DNA of 36,518 nt from Massilia sp. Root335 (lineage in GTDB: Bacteria > Pseudomonadota > Gammaproteobacteria > Burkholderiales > Burkholderiaceae_D), in NCBI RefSeq assembly GCF_001425685.1, contig NZ_LMCY01000036.1, positions 61,726-98,243 of the forward strand. The letters run 5' to 3'. Shown in pieces: positions 7,816-15,921 of this stretch (position 1 is the first letter of the stretch; the number at the start of each line of letters is the position of its first letter). The notes beneath the pieces were generated by a model. It did not search any database and was not told the origin of the DNA. It worked only from the letters and a program-made list of their open reading frames with translations. The translations under genes and the position numbers were made by a program.

Positions 7816-9456
7816 TCACGTGATCACGCTCGGCTGCTCCCGGCCCGTGCGCGCCTTGAGTGCCGACACCTGCTCGGCGATGGCGATCAGCGGCGCCAGC
7901 GCGTCCTGGGTGTCGAGGTTGTGGCGGGCCGGGTCGGCTTCGTAGCGTTCCAGGTACAGGCGCACGGTCGCGCCCTCGGTGCCGGTGCCGGACAGGCGTA
8001 GCACGATGCGCGAGCCGTCCGTCATGACGATGCGCACGCCCTGGCGCGTGGCGACGGAACTGTCGACCGGGTCGGTGTAGGTGAAATCGTCGGCCAGCTG
8101 CACGCGGTAGCCGCCCAACGTCTGGCCGGCCAGGCCGGCGAGCTTGCCGCGCAGCGTGTCCATCATCGCGTTGGCGGCCGCGGCGTCGACGGCTTCGTAG
8201 TCGTGGCGCGAATAATAATTGCGGCCGAAGCGGGACCAGTGGTCCTGCACGATCTCGTTGACCGACTTGCCGCTGGCCGCGATCAGGTTCAGCCAGAACA
8301 GCACGGCCCACACGCCATCCTTCTCGCGGATGTGCGCCGAGCCGGTGCCGTAGCTCTCTTCGCCGCACAGCGTCGCGAGGCCGGCGTCGAGCAGGTTGCC
8401 GAAGTACTTCCAGCCGGTCGGGGTCTCGAAGCACGACACGCCCAGCGCGGCCGCCACGCGGTCGGCGGCCTGCGACGTCGGCATGGAGCGCGCGATGCCC
8501 TTGATGCCGTCGCGGTAGCCCGGCGCGGCGGCCGCATTGGCCGCGATGATGGCGAGGCTGTCCGACGGCGACACGGCCAGCTTGCGGCCGACGATCATGT
8601 TGCGGTCGCCGTCGCCGTCCGACGCGGCGCCGAAGTCCGGCGCGTCCGGGCCGTCCATCAGCGCGATCAGTTCGGCCGCGTTGACGGGGTTCGGGTCCGG
8701 GTGGTGGCCGCCGAAATCCTCCAGCGGTTCGGCATTGACGACGGTGCCGGCGGGCGCGCCCAGCATGCCTTCGATGATGGCCGTCGCATACGGGCCGGAC
8801 ACGGCGTGCATGCCGTCGAAGCGCATCGTGAAGCCGCGCGCGAACAGGGCGCGGATGGCGTCGAAGTCGAACAGCCCGGCCATCAGCTCGGCGTAGTCGG
8901 ACACGGAATCGATCACCTCGACTTCCATGTCCTCGATGCGGATGCTGCCGATGTTATCCAGGTCGACGGGGCCGGCGTCGCTGATGCGGTACGAGGCCAG
9001 GGTCTTCGTGTGTTCGTAGATCGCCTCGGTGATCTTTTCCGGCGCCGGGCCGCCGTTGTCGATGTTGTACTTGATGCCGAAGTCGCCGCTTGGCCCGCCC
9101 GGGTTATGGCTGGCGGAGAGGACGATGCCGCCCAGCGCCCCGCGCTTGCGGATCACGCAGCTGACGGCCGGCGTCGACAGGATGCCGCCGCGGCCGACGA
9201 GCACGCGGCCCACGCCGTGGGCGGCGGCAATGCGCAGGATGGTCTGGATGGCGGCGCGGTTGAAATAGCGGCCGTCGCCGCCGAGCACCAGGGTGCGGCC
9301 CTGCACGTCACCCAGCTCGCCCAGCGTCAGGAAGATGGCCTCGACGAAGTTTTCCAGGTAGCCGCCCTGCTGGAACTCCGTCACCTTCTTGCGCAGGCCG
9401 GACGTGCCGGGGCGTTGCCCGGCGAACGGGGTCGTCGCAATCGTCTGAATCGTCAT
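7816..9456 (-). CDS. pgm: Phosphoglucomutase (alpha-D-glucose-specific)
   Basis: Interconverts glucose-1-phosphate and glucose-6-phosphate in the cytoplasm, linking maltodextrin/glycogen breakdown to glycolysis. 546 aa, full length for the family. The catalytic phosphoserine is S116 in LSASHNPGGP; the Mg-binding loop DGDGDRNM is near 290; the sugar-binding loop GEESYGTGSAHIREKDG is near 375; the C-terminal phosphate loop RLSGTGTEGATVRLY is near 490. The ATG at 9456 has a strong AGGAG site. An overlapping six-codon upstream frame and a tandem duplication of the ribosome site precede it (see the leader entry). It lies 88 bp downstream of the sugar transporter and is probably in the same transcript. 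Confidence 0.95.
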   Translation of the reverse strand: MTIQTIATTPFAGQRPGTSGLRKKVTEFQQGGYLENFVEAIFLTLGELGDVQGRTLVLGGDGRYFNRAAIQTILRIAAAHGVGRVLVGRGGILSTPAVSCVIRKRGALGGIVLSASHNPGGPSGDFGIKYNIDNGGPAPEKITEAIYEHTKTLASYRISDAGPVDLDNIGSIRIEDMEVEVIDSVSDYAELMAGLFDFDAIRALFARGFTMRFDGMHAVSGPYATAIIEGMLGAPAGTVVNAEPLEDFGGHHPDPNPVNAAELIALMDGPDAPDFGAASDGDGDRNMIVGRKLAVSPSDSLAIIAANAAAAPGYRDGIKGIARSMPTSQAADRVAAALGVSCFETPTGWKYFGNLLDAGLATLCGEESYGTGSAHIREKDGVWAVLFWLNLIAASGKSVNEIVQDHWSRFGRNYYSRHDYEAVDAAAANAMMDTLRGKLAGLAGQTLGGYRVQLADDFTYTDPVDSSVATRQGVRIVMTDGSRIVLRLSGTGTEGATVRLYLERYEADPARHNLDTQDALAPLIAIAEQVSALKARTGREQPSVIT

Positions 9457-9487
9457 GTGTTGCTCCTGTCCATGTCGTGCTCCTGTC
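9453..9487 (-). promoter_or_regulatory. pgm leader: tandem duplicated ribosome site and six-codon upstream frame
   Basis: On the minus strand two adjacent 17-mers, GACAGGAGCACGACATG (9487-9471) and GACAGGAGCAACACATG (9470-9454), are 15/17 identical. Each holds a Shine-Dalgarno site and an ATG. The first ATG opens a frame reading MDRSNT, whose TGA (9455-9453) overlaps the pgm ATG as ATGA. This arrangement could couple or tune pgm translation. The sequence is certain; function is inferred. Confidence 0.5.
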
Positions 9488-9544
9488 GGGAGCTGTTGTC
9501 AAACCCGTAAGGATACGACACTCGCAGGGGGCATGGCGCAGCGC

Positions 9545-10879
9545 TTACCGGCCGGCGCGTTCCGTCCGGTCGGTCACGAACAGCGCCAGCACGGCCGCGA
9601 TGACCATCGACGCGCCGCCCAGCACCAGCGTGAACACCGCGTGGTTGCCGAACAGGTGCTTCGTGAACCAGCCGAGCACCAGACCGCTGACGACCTGCGG
9701 AATGACGACGAAGAAGTTAAACAGGCCCATGTAATAGCCCATGCGGTTGGCCGGCAGCGCAGCGGCCAGGATCGCGTACGGCATCGTCAGCACGCTGGCC
9801 CAGGCCAGGCCGACGCCGATCATCGGCAGCATCAGCGCATACTTGTCGTGGATGAAGAACATGCTCGCCAGCGACAGGCCGCCGATCGCGAGGCACACGG
9901 CGTGGCAGGCCTTGCGGCTGGTGGCGCGCGCCAGCACGGGGAGCACGAAGGCGGCCAGCGCGGACACGCCGTTGTACATGGCGAACATCACGCCGACCCA
10001 GTTGCCCGCTTCCTGGTAGCCGGCCGACAGCGGATCGGTCGTGCCGTAGACATTGTCGGAAATCGCGGCGCCCGTGTAGATCCACAGCGCGAACAGCGCG
10101 ACCCACGTGAAGAACTGGACGAACGCCAGCTGCACCATCGTCTTCGGCATGTGGGCGAAACCGCCGATGATCTCGCGCAGCGCCACGCCGAAGTTGCGCG
10201 AATGCTTGCGCTGGGCCTGGAAGCGGTCGAGGTCCGCCGGCGGCAGCTCGGTCGAACTGAACACGGTCCACGTCACGGCCAGGATGAACGCGGCGCCGCC
10301 GACGTAGAACGCGTAGCGCACCGAATCCGGCACTGCGCCGCCCACCGGCACGTTGGACACGCCCAGGTAGTTCGTGAAGACGATCGGCAACAGCGACGCG
10401 ATCACGGCGCCGCAGCCGATGAGGAAGGTCTGCATCGCGAAGCCGGCCGTCTGCTGCGACGTATCGAGCTTGTCGCCGACGAAGGCGCGGAACGGTTCCA
10501 TCGACACGTTGATGGATGCATCCATCAGCCACAGCACGGCGACGGCCATCCACACGGTCATGGAATTCGGCATCAGGAACAGCGCGGTGGCGGCGAGGAC
10601 GGCGCCGAGGAAGAAGAACGGACGGCGGCGGCCCCAGGTCGGGTGCCACGTGTTATCGCTGAGGTAACCGATCACCGGTTGCACGAGCAGGCCCGTGACG
10701 GGCGCGGCGAGCCAGCACAGGGCCAGGTCGTCCATCGAGGTGCCGAGCGTGGCGAAGATCCGGCTGGTATTCACGTTTTGCAGCGCAAAGCCGAACTGGA
10801 TGCCGAAGAAGCCGAAGCTCATGTTCCACAGCTGCCAGAACGACAGCCGCGGCTTGAGCGTGTGAGTTTGCATTTCCAT
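9545..10879 (-). CDS. MFS sugar transporter (SLC45/MalY-like maltose or sucrose symporter)
   Basis: Predicted inner-membrane proton symporter for maltose/maltodextrin, 444 aa with about 12 hydrophobic segments. Family signs: SFGFFGIQFGFALQNVNTSRIF at the N-terminus, PVIGYLSDNTWHPTWGRRRPFF (the GRRRP loop typical of SLC45/GPH-type sugar carriers), DASINVSMEPFRAFVGD, and AILAAALPANRMGYYMGLFNFF. Caulobacter MalY is the best-known relative in TonB-receptor maltose loci. The ATG at 10879 follows GGGGA. The promoter at 10928-10956 has operator-like 15-mers (see next entry). The substrate is inferred from the adjacent pgm, amylases and receptors. Confidence 0.87.
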   Translation of the reverse strand: MEMQTHTLKPRLSFWQLWNMSFGFFGIQFGFALQNVNTSRIFATLGTSMDDLALCWLAAPVTGLLVQPVIGYLSDNTWHPTWGRRRPFFFLGAVLAATALFLMPNSMTVWMAVAVLWLMDASINVSMEPFRAFVGDKLDTSQQTAGFAMQTFLIGCGAVIASLLPIVFTNYLGVSNVPVGGAVPDSVRYAFYVGGAAFILAVTWTVFSSTELPPADLDRFQAQRKHSRNFGVALREIIGGFAHMPKTMVQLAFVQFFTWVALFALWIYTGAAISDNVYGTTDPLSAGYQEAGNWVGVMFAMYNGVSALAAFVLPVLARATSRKACHAVCLAIGGLSLASMFFIHDKYALMLPMIGVGLAWASVLTMPYAILAAALPANRMGYYMGLFNFFVVIPQVVSGLVLGWFTKHLFGNHAVFTLVLGGASMVIAAVLALFVTDRTERAGR

Positions 10880-10921
10880 CTATGTCCCCTAACGCGCCTG
10901 GACTCGTGCCAGGCTGCCACA

Positions 10922-11000
10922 TGTAGCAAAGTAACATGGGGTTTTATGAGTGTCAATGAAGATCACCCAGTGGAAAGCAAAGAAATGTAGTCAAACAACA
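10922..11000 (-). promoter_or_regulatory. Promoter of the sugar-transporter gene with two 15-bp operator-like sites
   Basis: Minus-strand TTGACA (10956-10951), a 17-bp spacer and TACTTT (10933-10928) form a sigma-70-like promoter 49 bp before the ATG. TGTAGCAAAGTAACA (10922-10936, plus strand) overlaps the -10, and TGTAGTCAAACAACA (10986-11000) lies upstream of the -35. Their centres are 64 bp apart. They resemble the TGTAG-N5-CTACA sites at the receptor genes; the position over the -10 suits repression. Confidence 0.45.
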
Positions 11001-11001
11001 C

Positions 11002-11030
11002 GCGGGGTGGGCACGGCGTACCCGCCCCGC
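11002..11030 (-). terminator. Hairpin terminator after deaD
   Basis: GCGGGGTGGG pairs with CCCGCCCCGC (one G-T pair) around a nine-base loop, 15 bp past the deaD stop. The minus strand then reads TGTTGTTTGAC. The stem resembles the CGTAGGGTGGGCA repeat and may be a diverged copy of it. Confidence 0.5.
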
Positions 11031-11045
11031 GGCGAGGCGATCCGA

Positions 11046-12806
11046 TCAGCCCTTGCGGGGCTTCTTGTCGGCGAACTTGCGCTTTGCCGGCTTCTGCGCC
11101 GGCGGCTCCTGGCCGTCGCGCGTGATGCCCAGCTGCTGGCCCGCCACCCACACCTTCTTCAGGTGGTCGATCAGGTCCTGCGGCAGGTCGGCCGGCATGT
11201 CGAGCGTGCTGAAATTGTCGTAGATCTCGATGCGGCCGATCTCCTTCGACGGCACGCCGCCTTCGTTGGCGATCGCGCCCACGATGTTGCCCGGCTTGAC
11301 GCCGTGGAAGTGGCCGACTTCGATACGGTAGGTCGCCATGCCCGGCTCCGGCGCGCGTTCCACCCGCTCCTTCTTGAAGCCTTCGCGGGCGGCGCGCGGC
11401 GCACGCTCGTCGCCGAAGCTTTCACGGGCCGGGCGCGCGGGACGCTCGTCGCGCTCGCGGAATTCCGGCTTCGGTTCGCGGTCCGGTTTTTCGAGCAGCA
11501 GCGGCTCGTCGCCGCGGTACAGCTTGGCCAGCGCGGCCGCGATGTCGATGGCCGGCACGTTCTGTTCGCGCTCGTAGTCTTCGATGAGGGAACGGAACAC
11601 GTCCAGGCCGCCCGCGGCCAGGGTCTGGCCGATCTGCTCCTTGAAGCGGGTGATGCGCACCTCGTTGACGGCCTTGATGGTCGGCAGCGACAGTTGCGCC
11701 ACCGGCTGGCGCGTGGCGCGCTCGATCGCCTTCAGCAGGCCGCGTTCGCGCGGCGTGATGAACAGGATCGCGTCGCCGCTGCGGCCCGCGCGGCCCGTGC
11801 GGCCGATGCGGTGCGTGTAGCTTTCCGGGTCGGACGGCACGTCGTAGTTGATCACGTGGCTGATGCGCTCCACGTCCAGGCCGCGCGCGGCCACGTCGGT
11901 GGCGACGAGGATGTCGATCTTGCCGTTCTTGAGCTGCTCGATGGTGCGCTCGCGCTGTTGCTGGGCCATGTCGCCGTTGATGGCGGCGGCCGCGAAGCCG
12001 CGCGCCTGCAGCTTGGCCGCCAGTTCCTCGGTGCCCAGCTTCGTGCGCGCGAACACGATCATGCCGTCGAACGGCTCGGCTTCCAGGATGCGCGTGAGCG
12101 CGTCGAGCTTCTGCATGCCCGCGACGAGCCAGTAGCGCTGCGTGATGTTGGTGGCCGTCGTGGTCTTGGCGGCGACCGTCACTTCGGTCGGCTCGCGCAG
12201 GTAGGTCTTGGCGATGCGCTTGATCTGCTGCGGCATCGTGGCCGAGAACAACGCCGTCTGGCGTCCCTCGGGCGTCTCCTGCAGGATGCGCTCGACGTCG
12301 TCGATGAAGCCCATGCGCAGCATTTCGTCGGCTTCGTCCAGTACGAGGGTCTTCAGCTGCGAGATGTCGAGCGAGCCCTTGTCGAGGTGGTCGATGACGC
12401 GGCCGGGCGTGCCGACGACGACCTGCACGCCGCGGCGCAGCGCCGACAGTTGCGGGCCGTAGCTCTGGCCGCCGTAGATTGGCAGCACGTGGAAGTTCTT
12501 GAGGTGCGAGGCATAGCTCTGGAAGGCTTCGGCCACCTGGATCGCCAGCTCGCGCGTGGGCGCGAGCACGAGGGCCTGCACGGCCGGGTTCTTGACGTCG
12601 ATGCGCGCCAGGACCGGCAGCGCGAAGGCGGCCGTCTTGCCGGTGCCCGTCTGCGCCTGTCCCAGTACGTCGCGGCCTTCCATCAGGAGGGGGATGGTGG
12701 CCGCCTGGATCGGCGACGGCGTCTCGTAGCCGACCTCCTTCAGTGCCTTGAGGATGGGTGCCGGGATGTCGAGGTCGGCGAACGTCTGGAGCGGGGTGTC
12801 ATGCAT
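11046..12806 (-). CDS. deaD: DEAD-box ATP-dependent RNA helicase (DeaD/CsdA type)
   Basis: Unwinds RNA in ribosome assembly and cold adaptation (family knowledge). 586 aa from the ATG at 12806. Q motif near GYETPSPIQ; Walker A AQTGTGKT (51-58); PTREL; DEAD box 157-160 (VLDEADEMLRMGF); SAT (LFSATMP); VI motif HRIGRTGRAGR. A linker rich in Arg/Glu/Pro (about 440-485) precedes a DbpA/CsdA RNA-binding domain (YRIEVGHFHGVKPGNIVGAIANEGG) and a basic Lys-rich tail. An in-frame TTG at 12821 would add five residues; neither start has an ideal ribosome site. It has no obvious link to the sugar genes around it. Confidence 0.94.
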   Translation of the reverse strand: MHDTPLQTFADLDIPAPILKALKEVGYETPSPIQAATIPLLMEGRDVLGQAQTGTGKTAAFALPVLARIDVKNPAVQALVLAPTRELAIQVAEAFQSYASHLKNFHVLPIYGGQSYGPQLSALRRGVQVVVGTPGRVIDHLDKGSLDISQLKTLVLDEADEMLRMGFIDDVERILQETPEGRQTALFSATMPQQIKRIAKTYLREPTEVTVAAKTTTATNITQRYWLVAGMQKLDALTRILEAEPFDGMIVFARTKLGTEELAAKLQARGFAAAAINGDMAQQQRERTIEQLKNGKIDILVATDVAARGLDVERISHVINYDVPSDPESYTHRIGRTGRAGRSGDAILFITPRERGLLKAIERATRQPVAQLSLPTIKAVNEVRITRFKEQIGQTLAAGGLDVFRSLIEDYEREQNVPAIDIAAALAKLYRGDEPLLLEKPDREPKPEFRERDERPARPARESFGDERAPRAAREGFKKERVERAPEPGMATYRIEVGHFHGVKPGNIVGAIANEGGVPSKEIGRIEIYDNFSTLDMPADLPQDLIDHLKKVWVAGQQLGITRDGQEPPAQKPAKRKFADKKPRKG

Positions 12807-12891
12807 GGAGGGAATCTTCAAAAATCGTAAGCAAACCTCCAGTTTACTCCTTTAGGCGCCAAGGTTCAGGATTATTTGCGTGCAGCGCAAA

Positions 12892-12922
12892 CGTAGGGTG
12901 GGCACACCGTGCCCACCCTACG
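12892..12922. repeat. Perfect palindromic copy of the CGTAGGGTGGGC repeat
   Basis: A 14-bp arm CGTAGGGTGGGCAC, a 3-base spacer and its exact complement form a 31-bp hairpin between the TonB receptor stop and deaD. On the minus strand TTTGCGC follows, so it may terminate the receptor transcript. It is the same family as 5995-6045 and 17532-17612. Confidence 0.75.
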
Positions 12923-12947
12923 AACGTTCGGAGCGAACCGAGCGCGA

Positions 12948-15608
12948 TTACAGCTTGTAGTTAAAGCCGAGCAGCATCTGGCGGCCGTACTTCGTGTAGC
13001 CGCGCGGACGGTCGGTCGACCCCGAGTAGGTCTGGAACGCCGTGTCGGTCAGGTTGTTCACCTGGAACAGCACGGACAGGCCCTTGACCTGCTTGAAGTC
13101 GTAGCCGAGCTGCAGGTCGACGACGCGGTCCGGCTTCGTGAACGTCAGCTCGGTGGCGCCGCCGATGCCGCCGATCTCGGCCACGTAGTCGCTGCGGTAA
13201 CGCTGGCTGACGCGGGCCGAGAAGCCGTTGTTCTCGTAGTACGCCGTCACGTTGAACACGCGCTTCGACAGGCCCGGCAGCGGGATGCTCATGTCGCCGA
13301 AGCTCTGGTTCTTGACCGAGATCTCGCTGGTCGTGAACGCCGCGTTGGCCGTGATGCCGAAGCCGTCCAGCACCGGGGTGAACATGTCCAGCGGCACCGA
13401 AGCGGCCAGTTCGAGGCCTTCCAGCTTGCCGCCCTTGCCGTTCTGCGGCTGGGTCATCGTACCGATGTCGCTGGTCGCGCCCTGCAGGTGGTATTCGGAG
13501 AAGTCGCGCGGGCCCGTGACGGTATAGATGTAGGACTTCAGGTCTTTATAGAAGCCCGCCGCCTGCACGTAGCCCTTGTTGCCGAAATATTTTTCCCACG
13601 ACAGGTCGACCGCGTTCGCGCGCCACGGATCGAGCTGGGCATTGCCGCCGTTGCCGTAAGGCGTACCGGTGCTCTGGTGCGTCAGGCCGACTTCACGCGA
13701 TGCGTTCAGCTCGTCCAGGCGCGGGCGGGCCAGCGTCTTGTTGGCGCCGAAGCGGATGATCTGCTGGTCCGGCAGGCTCCAGATCAGGTTGACGCTCGGC
13801 AGGTAGTCGTTGTACTTCTTGCCGTCGGTGAGCGGCACCAGGTCGGCGAACGGCCAGGCGCGCAGCGTCTGGGCGGTCGAGCTCTGGTCGGTGTGCACGG
13901 CCTGGATGCCGATGTTGCCGCGCAGCGGCATCGACATCAGTTCGGTGTCGATGTTCAGCTTGGCGTAGCCGGTCTGGACCTTCTCGGTGATGTTCCAGTT
14001 CTTGGTGGCGCCCCACGGCACCAGCACGGCCGGCGTGTACGGACCGAAGTTCTGCGACAGCACAGCCGGGATATCCCAGCTCAGCGTATCCGGCAGCGCG
14101 TACAGCGACTGCGAGCCGTTGACCGCGCCGGCGGCGATGGCGCCCGTGCCCAGCTTGGTGAAGCCGGTCTCGAGGTGGCGCTTTTCCTTGTCGCGCTTGG
14201 ACGCGTTGAAGCCCACTTCGACGCTGTTGAACAGCTTGCTGTCGAAACGGTATTCGGCGCTCAGGCGGAACGAGTTCAGCTTGTCCTTCAGGTGCGGTGC
14301 GTTGACGTAGCCGTCGCCGTACTGGCCGCCGATGGCCAGCTGCGCCGGGTCGTTGTACACGCCGGTCAGGCCGATGGCCGGGATGGTGCCGTTCGCGTAG
14401 TCGAACGTCATCGTCTGGCGCGCCGCGAGGCCGGTGTTGATCTCGTCGAGCTCTTCCTTGTGGTCGGCCTGCGAGTGGCTCAGGTCCGCGACGAAGGTCC
14501 AGTCGCCCGCGATGAACTTGTTGTTCCAGCCGTAGGCCGTCAGCACGTCGTTCTGGTGATAGTGGTTGTTGCGCACCACCGGGTTGACGTTGTTGGCGGT
14601 GCCGGCCGTCATGACGCCGTTGCCGTTGATCGAGCCCGGCGTGAACGAGACGTTGTTGTCGTCGGTCAGCTGGACTTCCATGCCGCGGCGGTCTTCATCC
14701 AGCTTGAAGCGCGAATGATACGCGTCGAGGGTGGACGTGAATTCGCGGCTCGGGTGCCATTCCACGACAGCCATCAGGCCGTCGCGCACCTGGTTGCCGG
14801 TCTGCGCCAGCGACTTGATGCCTTTCGGGACCTTGACGGTCTTGCCCGGCACGGACGAGGTGTTGTCGACCCAGTCCCAGGTCTCGAACTGGCGCGACTC
14901 GTTCGGCTTGTCGGCGCGTGCGTAGCCGACCGCCACGCCCAGCGTGCGATGGAGGAACTGGTCGACGTAGGACGCGCTGATGCGGCTGCCCGTGTCCTTG
15001 CTGCCTGCGCTGACCTTGCCCTGGCTGTTCTTTTCGCCGCGCACGTTCAGCGTGACGACGCGCTCGCGCAGCGACAGCGGCTTGATGGTCTTCAGGTCGA
15101 CCGTGCCCGACATGCCCTGGCCGACGAGCGACGCGTCCGACGTTTTATACACGGTGACGGCGTTGATCAGCTCGGACGGATACTGGTCGTACTCGACCGT
15201 GCGGTTCGCGCTGGTGCTGACTTGCTCGCGGCCGTTCAGCAGCGCGGTCGACAGGTCGCCCGACGTGCCGCGGATGCTGATCTGCTGCGCCTGGCCGTTG
15301 ACGCGCTGCGCCGACAGGCCCGGCAGGCGGGCCAGCGATTCGGCGATGCTGATGTCCGGCAGCTTGCCGATGTCCTCGGCGGAAATCGTCTCGACGATGC
15401 TGGTCGAGTCGCGCTTGACGGCGATCGCGTCCTCGATGCTGCGACGGATGCCCGTCACGGTGACGGTCGTGACCGGCGCCGCCTGGACGCCGTCGGCACC
15501 CTGCGTCTGCGCGGACGCCTGGGCGCCCGCGAGCGCCAGGAATACGGCGCAACCCACCGCGACCGGGCTCAGTTGGAATACGGGCTGGCCGCCCTTCGAA
15601 ATCTTCAT
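12948..15608 (-). CDS. TonB-dependent outer-membrane receptor (Xanthomonas/Caulobacter type)
   Basis: Outer-membrane transporter, 886 aa. A signal peptide (hydrophobic core PVAVGCAVFLALAGA, then QASAQ) is followed by a plug domain with VTVTGIRRSIEDAI, SAEDIGKLPDISIAESLARLPG, SIRGTSGDLSTALLNGRE and YKTSDASLVGQGMSGTVDLKT. The 22-strand barrel has late signatures NKTLARPRLDELN, LDPWRANAVDLSWEKYF and GYTKYGRQMLLGFNYKL. The last residue is Leu rather than the usual aromatic. The ATG at 15608 follows AGGGGAC. It is a paralogue of the receptor at 17622-20489 with a matching promoter, so maltodextrin uptake is the best guess; the neighbouring halogenase leaves an aromatic or other substrate possible. 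Confidence 0.92.
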   Translation of the reverse strand: MKISKGGQPVFQLSPVAVGCAVFLALAGAQASAQTQGADGVQAAPVTTVTVTGIRRSIEDAIAVKRDSTSIVETISAEDIGKLPDISIAESLARLPGLSAQRVNGQAQQISIRGTSGDLSTALLNGREQVSTSANRTVEYDQYPSELINAVTVYKTSDASLVGQGMSGTVDLKTIKPLSLRERVVTLNVRGEKNSQGKVSAGSKDTGSRISASYVDQFLHRTLGVAVGYARADKPNESRQFETWDWVDNTSSVPGKTVKVPKGIKSLAQTGNQVRDGLMAVVEWHPSREFTSTLDAYHSRFKLDEDRRGMEVQLTDDNNVSFTPGSINGNGVMTAGTANNVNPVVRNNHYHQNDVLTAYGWNNKFIAGDWTFVADLSHSQADHKEELDEINTGLAARQTMTFDYANGTIPAIGLTGVYNDPAQLAIGGQYGDGYVNAPHLKDKLNSFRLSAEYRFDSKLFNSVEVGFNASKRDKEKRHLETGFTKLGTGAIAAGAVNGSQSLYALPDTLSWDIPAVLSQNFGPYTPAVLVPWGATKNWNITEKVQTGYAKLNIDTELMSMPLRGNIGIQAVHTDQSSTAQTLRAWPFADLVPLTDGKKYNDYLPSVNLIWSLPDQQIIRFGANKTLARPRLDELNASREVGLTHQSTGTPYGNGGNAQLDPWRANAVDLSWEKYFGNKGYVQAAGFYKDLKSYIYTVTGPRDFSEYHLQGATSDIGTMTQPQNGKGGKLEGLELAASVPLDMFTPVLDGFGITANAAFTTSEISVKNQSFGDMSIPLPGLSKRVFNVTAYYENNGFSARVSQRYRSDYVAEIGGIGGATELTFTKPDRVVDLQLGYDFKQVKGLSVLFQVNNLTDTAFQTYSGSTDRPRGYTKYGRQMLLGFNYKL

Positions 15609-15709
15609 GTGTCCCCTCGACGTAATCAATATGCAGTTTGCTTATCAGAGGAACGTCAGCCTTTTGCCGAAGCAGGCGCCGGCCACGGGCTTGAACGTTC
15701 GGAACCGAT

Positions 15710-15737
15710 TCTGTATTAAAACTAGATTACGTGTCAA
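15710..15737 (-). promoter_or_regulatory. Promoter of the first TonB receptor gene
   Basis: On the minus strand TTGACA (15737-15732), a 16-bp spacer and TACAGA (15715-15710) lie about 100 bp before the ATG. The block containing TGTATTAAAACTAGAT and GTGTCAACG is almost identical to that before the second receptor gene (20593-20620), with the same spacing, while the surrounding sequence differs. That conservation is the main support. Confidence 0.65.
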
Positions 15738-15807
15738 CGAAACATGAGTTTTACTAAAGATATTGTGGTTTTCGCCCACGAATTGCTCGCAAAATAGGCA
15801 TATCGTG

Positions 15808-15854
15808 CGTAGTCTGAGTAAATACCTATCTTGTGCAGATGTAGTTCGAGTACA
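15808..15854. promoter_or_regulatory. Two 15-bp operator-like sites upstream of the first TonB receptor
   Basis: CGTAGTCTGAGTAAA (15808-15822) and TGTAGTTCGAGTACA (15840-15854) are centred 78 and 110 bp upstream of the -35 box. The second receptor has sites at 78 and 111 bp. The 313-bp gap 15609-15921 holds these, the promoter and a leader of about 95 bases; no gene was seen in it. Confidence 0.5.
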
Positions 15855-15921
15855 AACAGAGGGATGAAAACGGTTACAAAGAAGCGGGCGCCGCCCGGCC
15901 GCGCCACCCGCCACCCAGACC

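Noticed and set aside
12807..12821. TTG start adding five residues to DeaD
   Set aside because: No ribosome site at proper spacing, and the conserved part begins after the ATG at 12806; kept only as an alternative.
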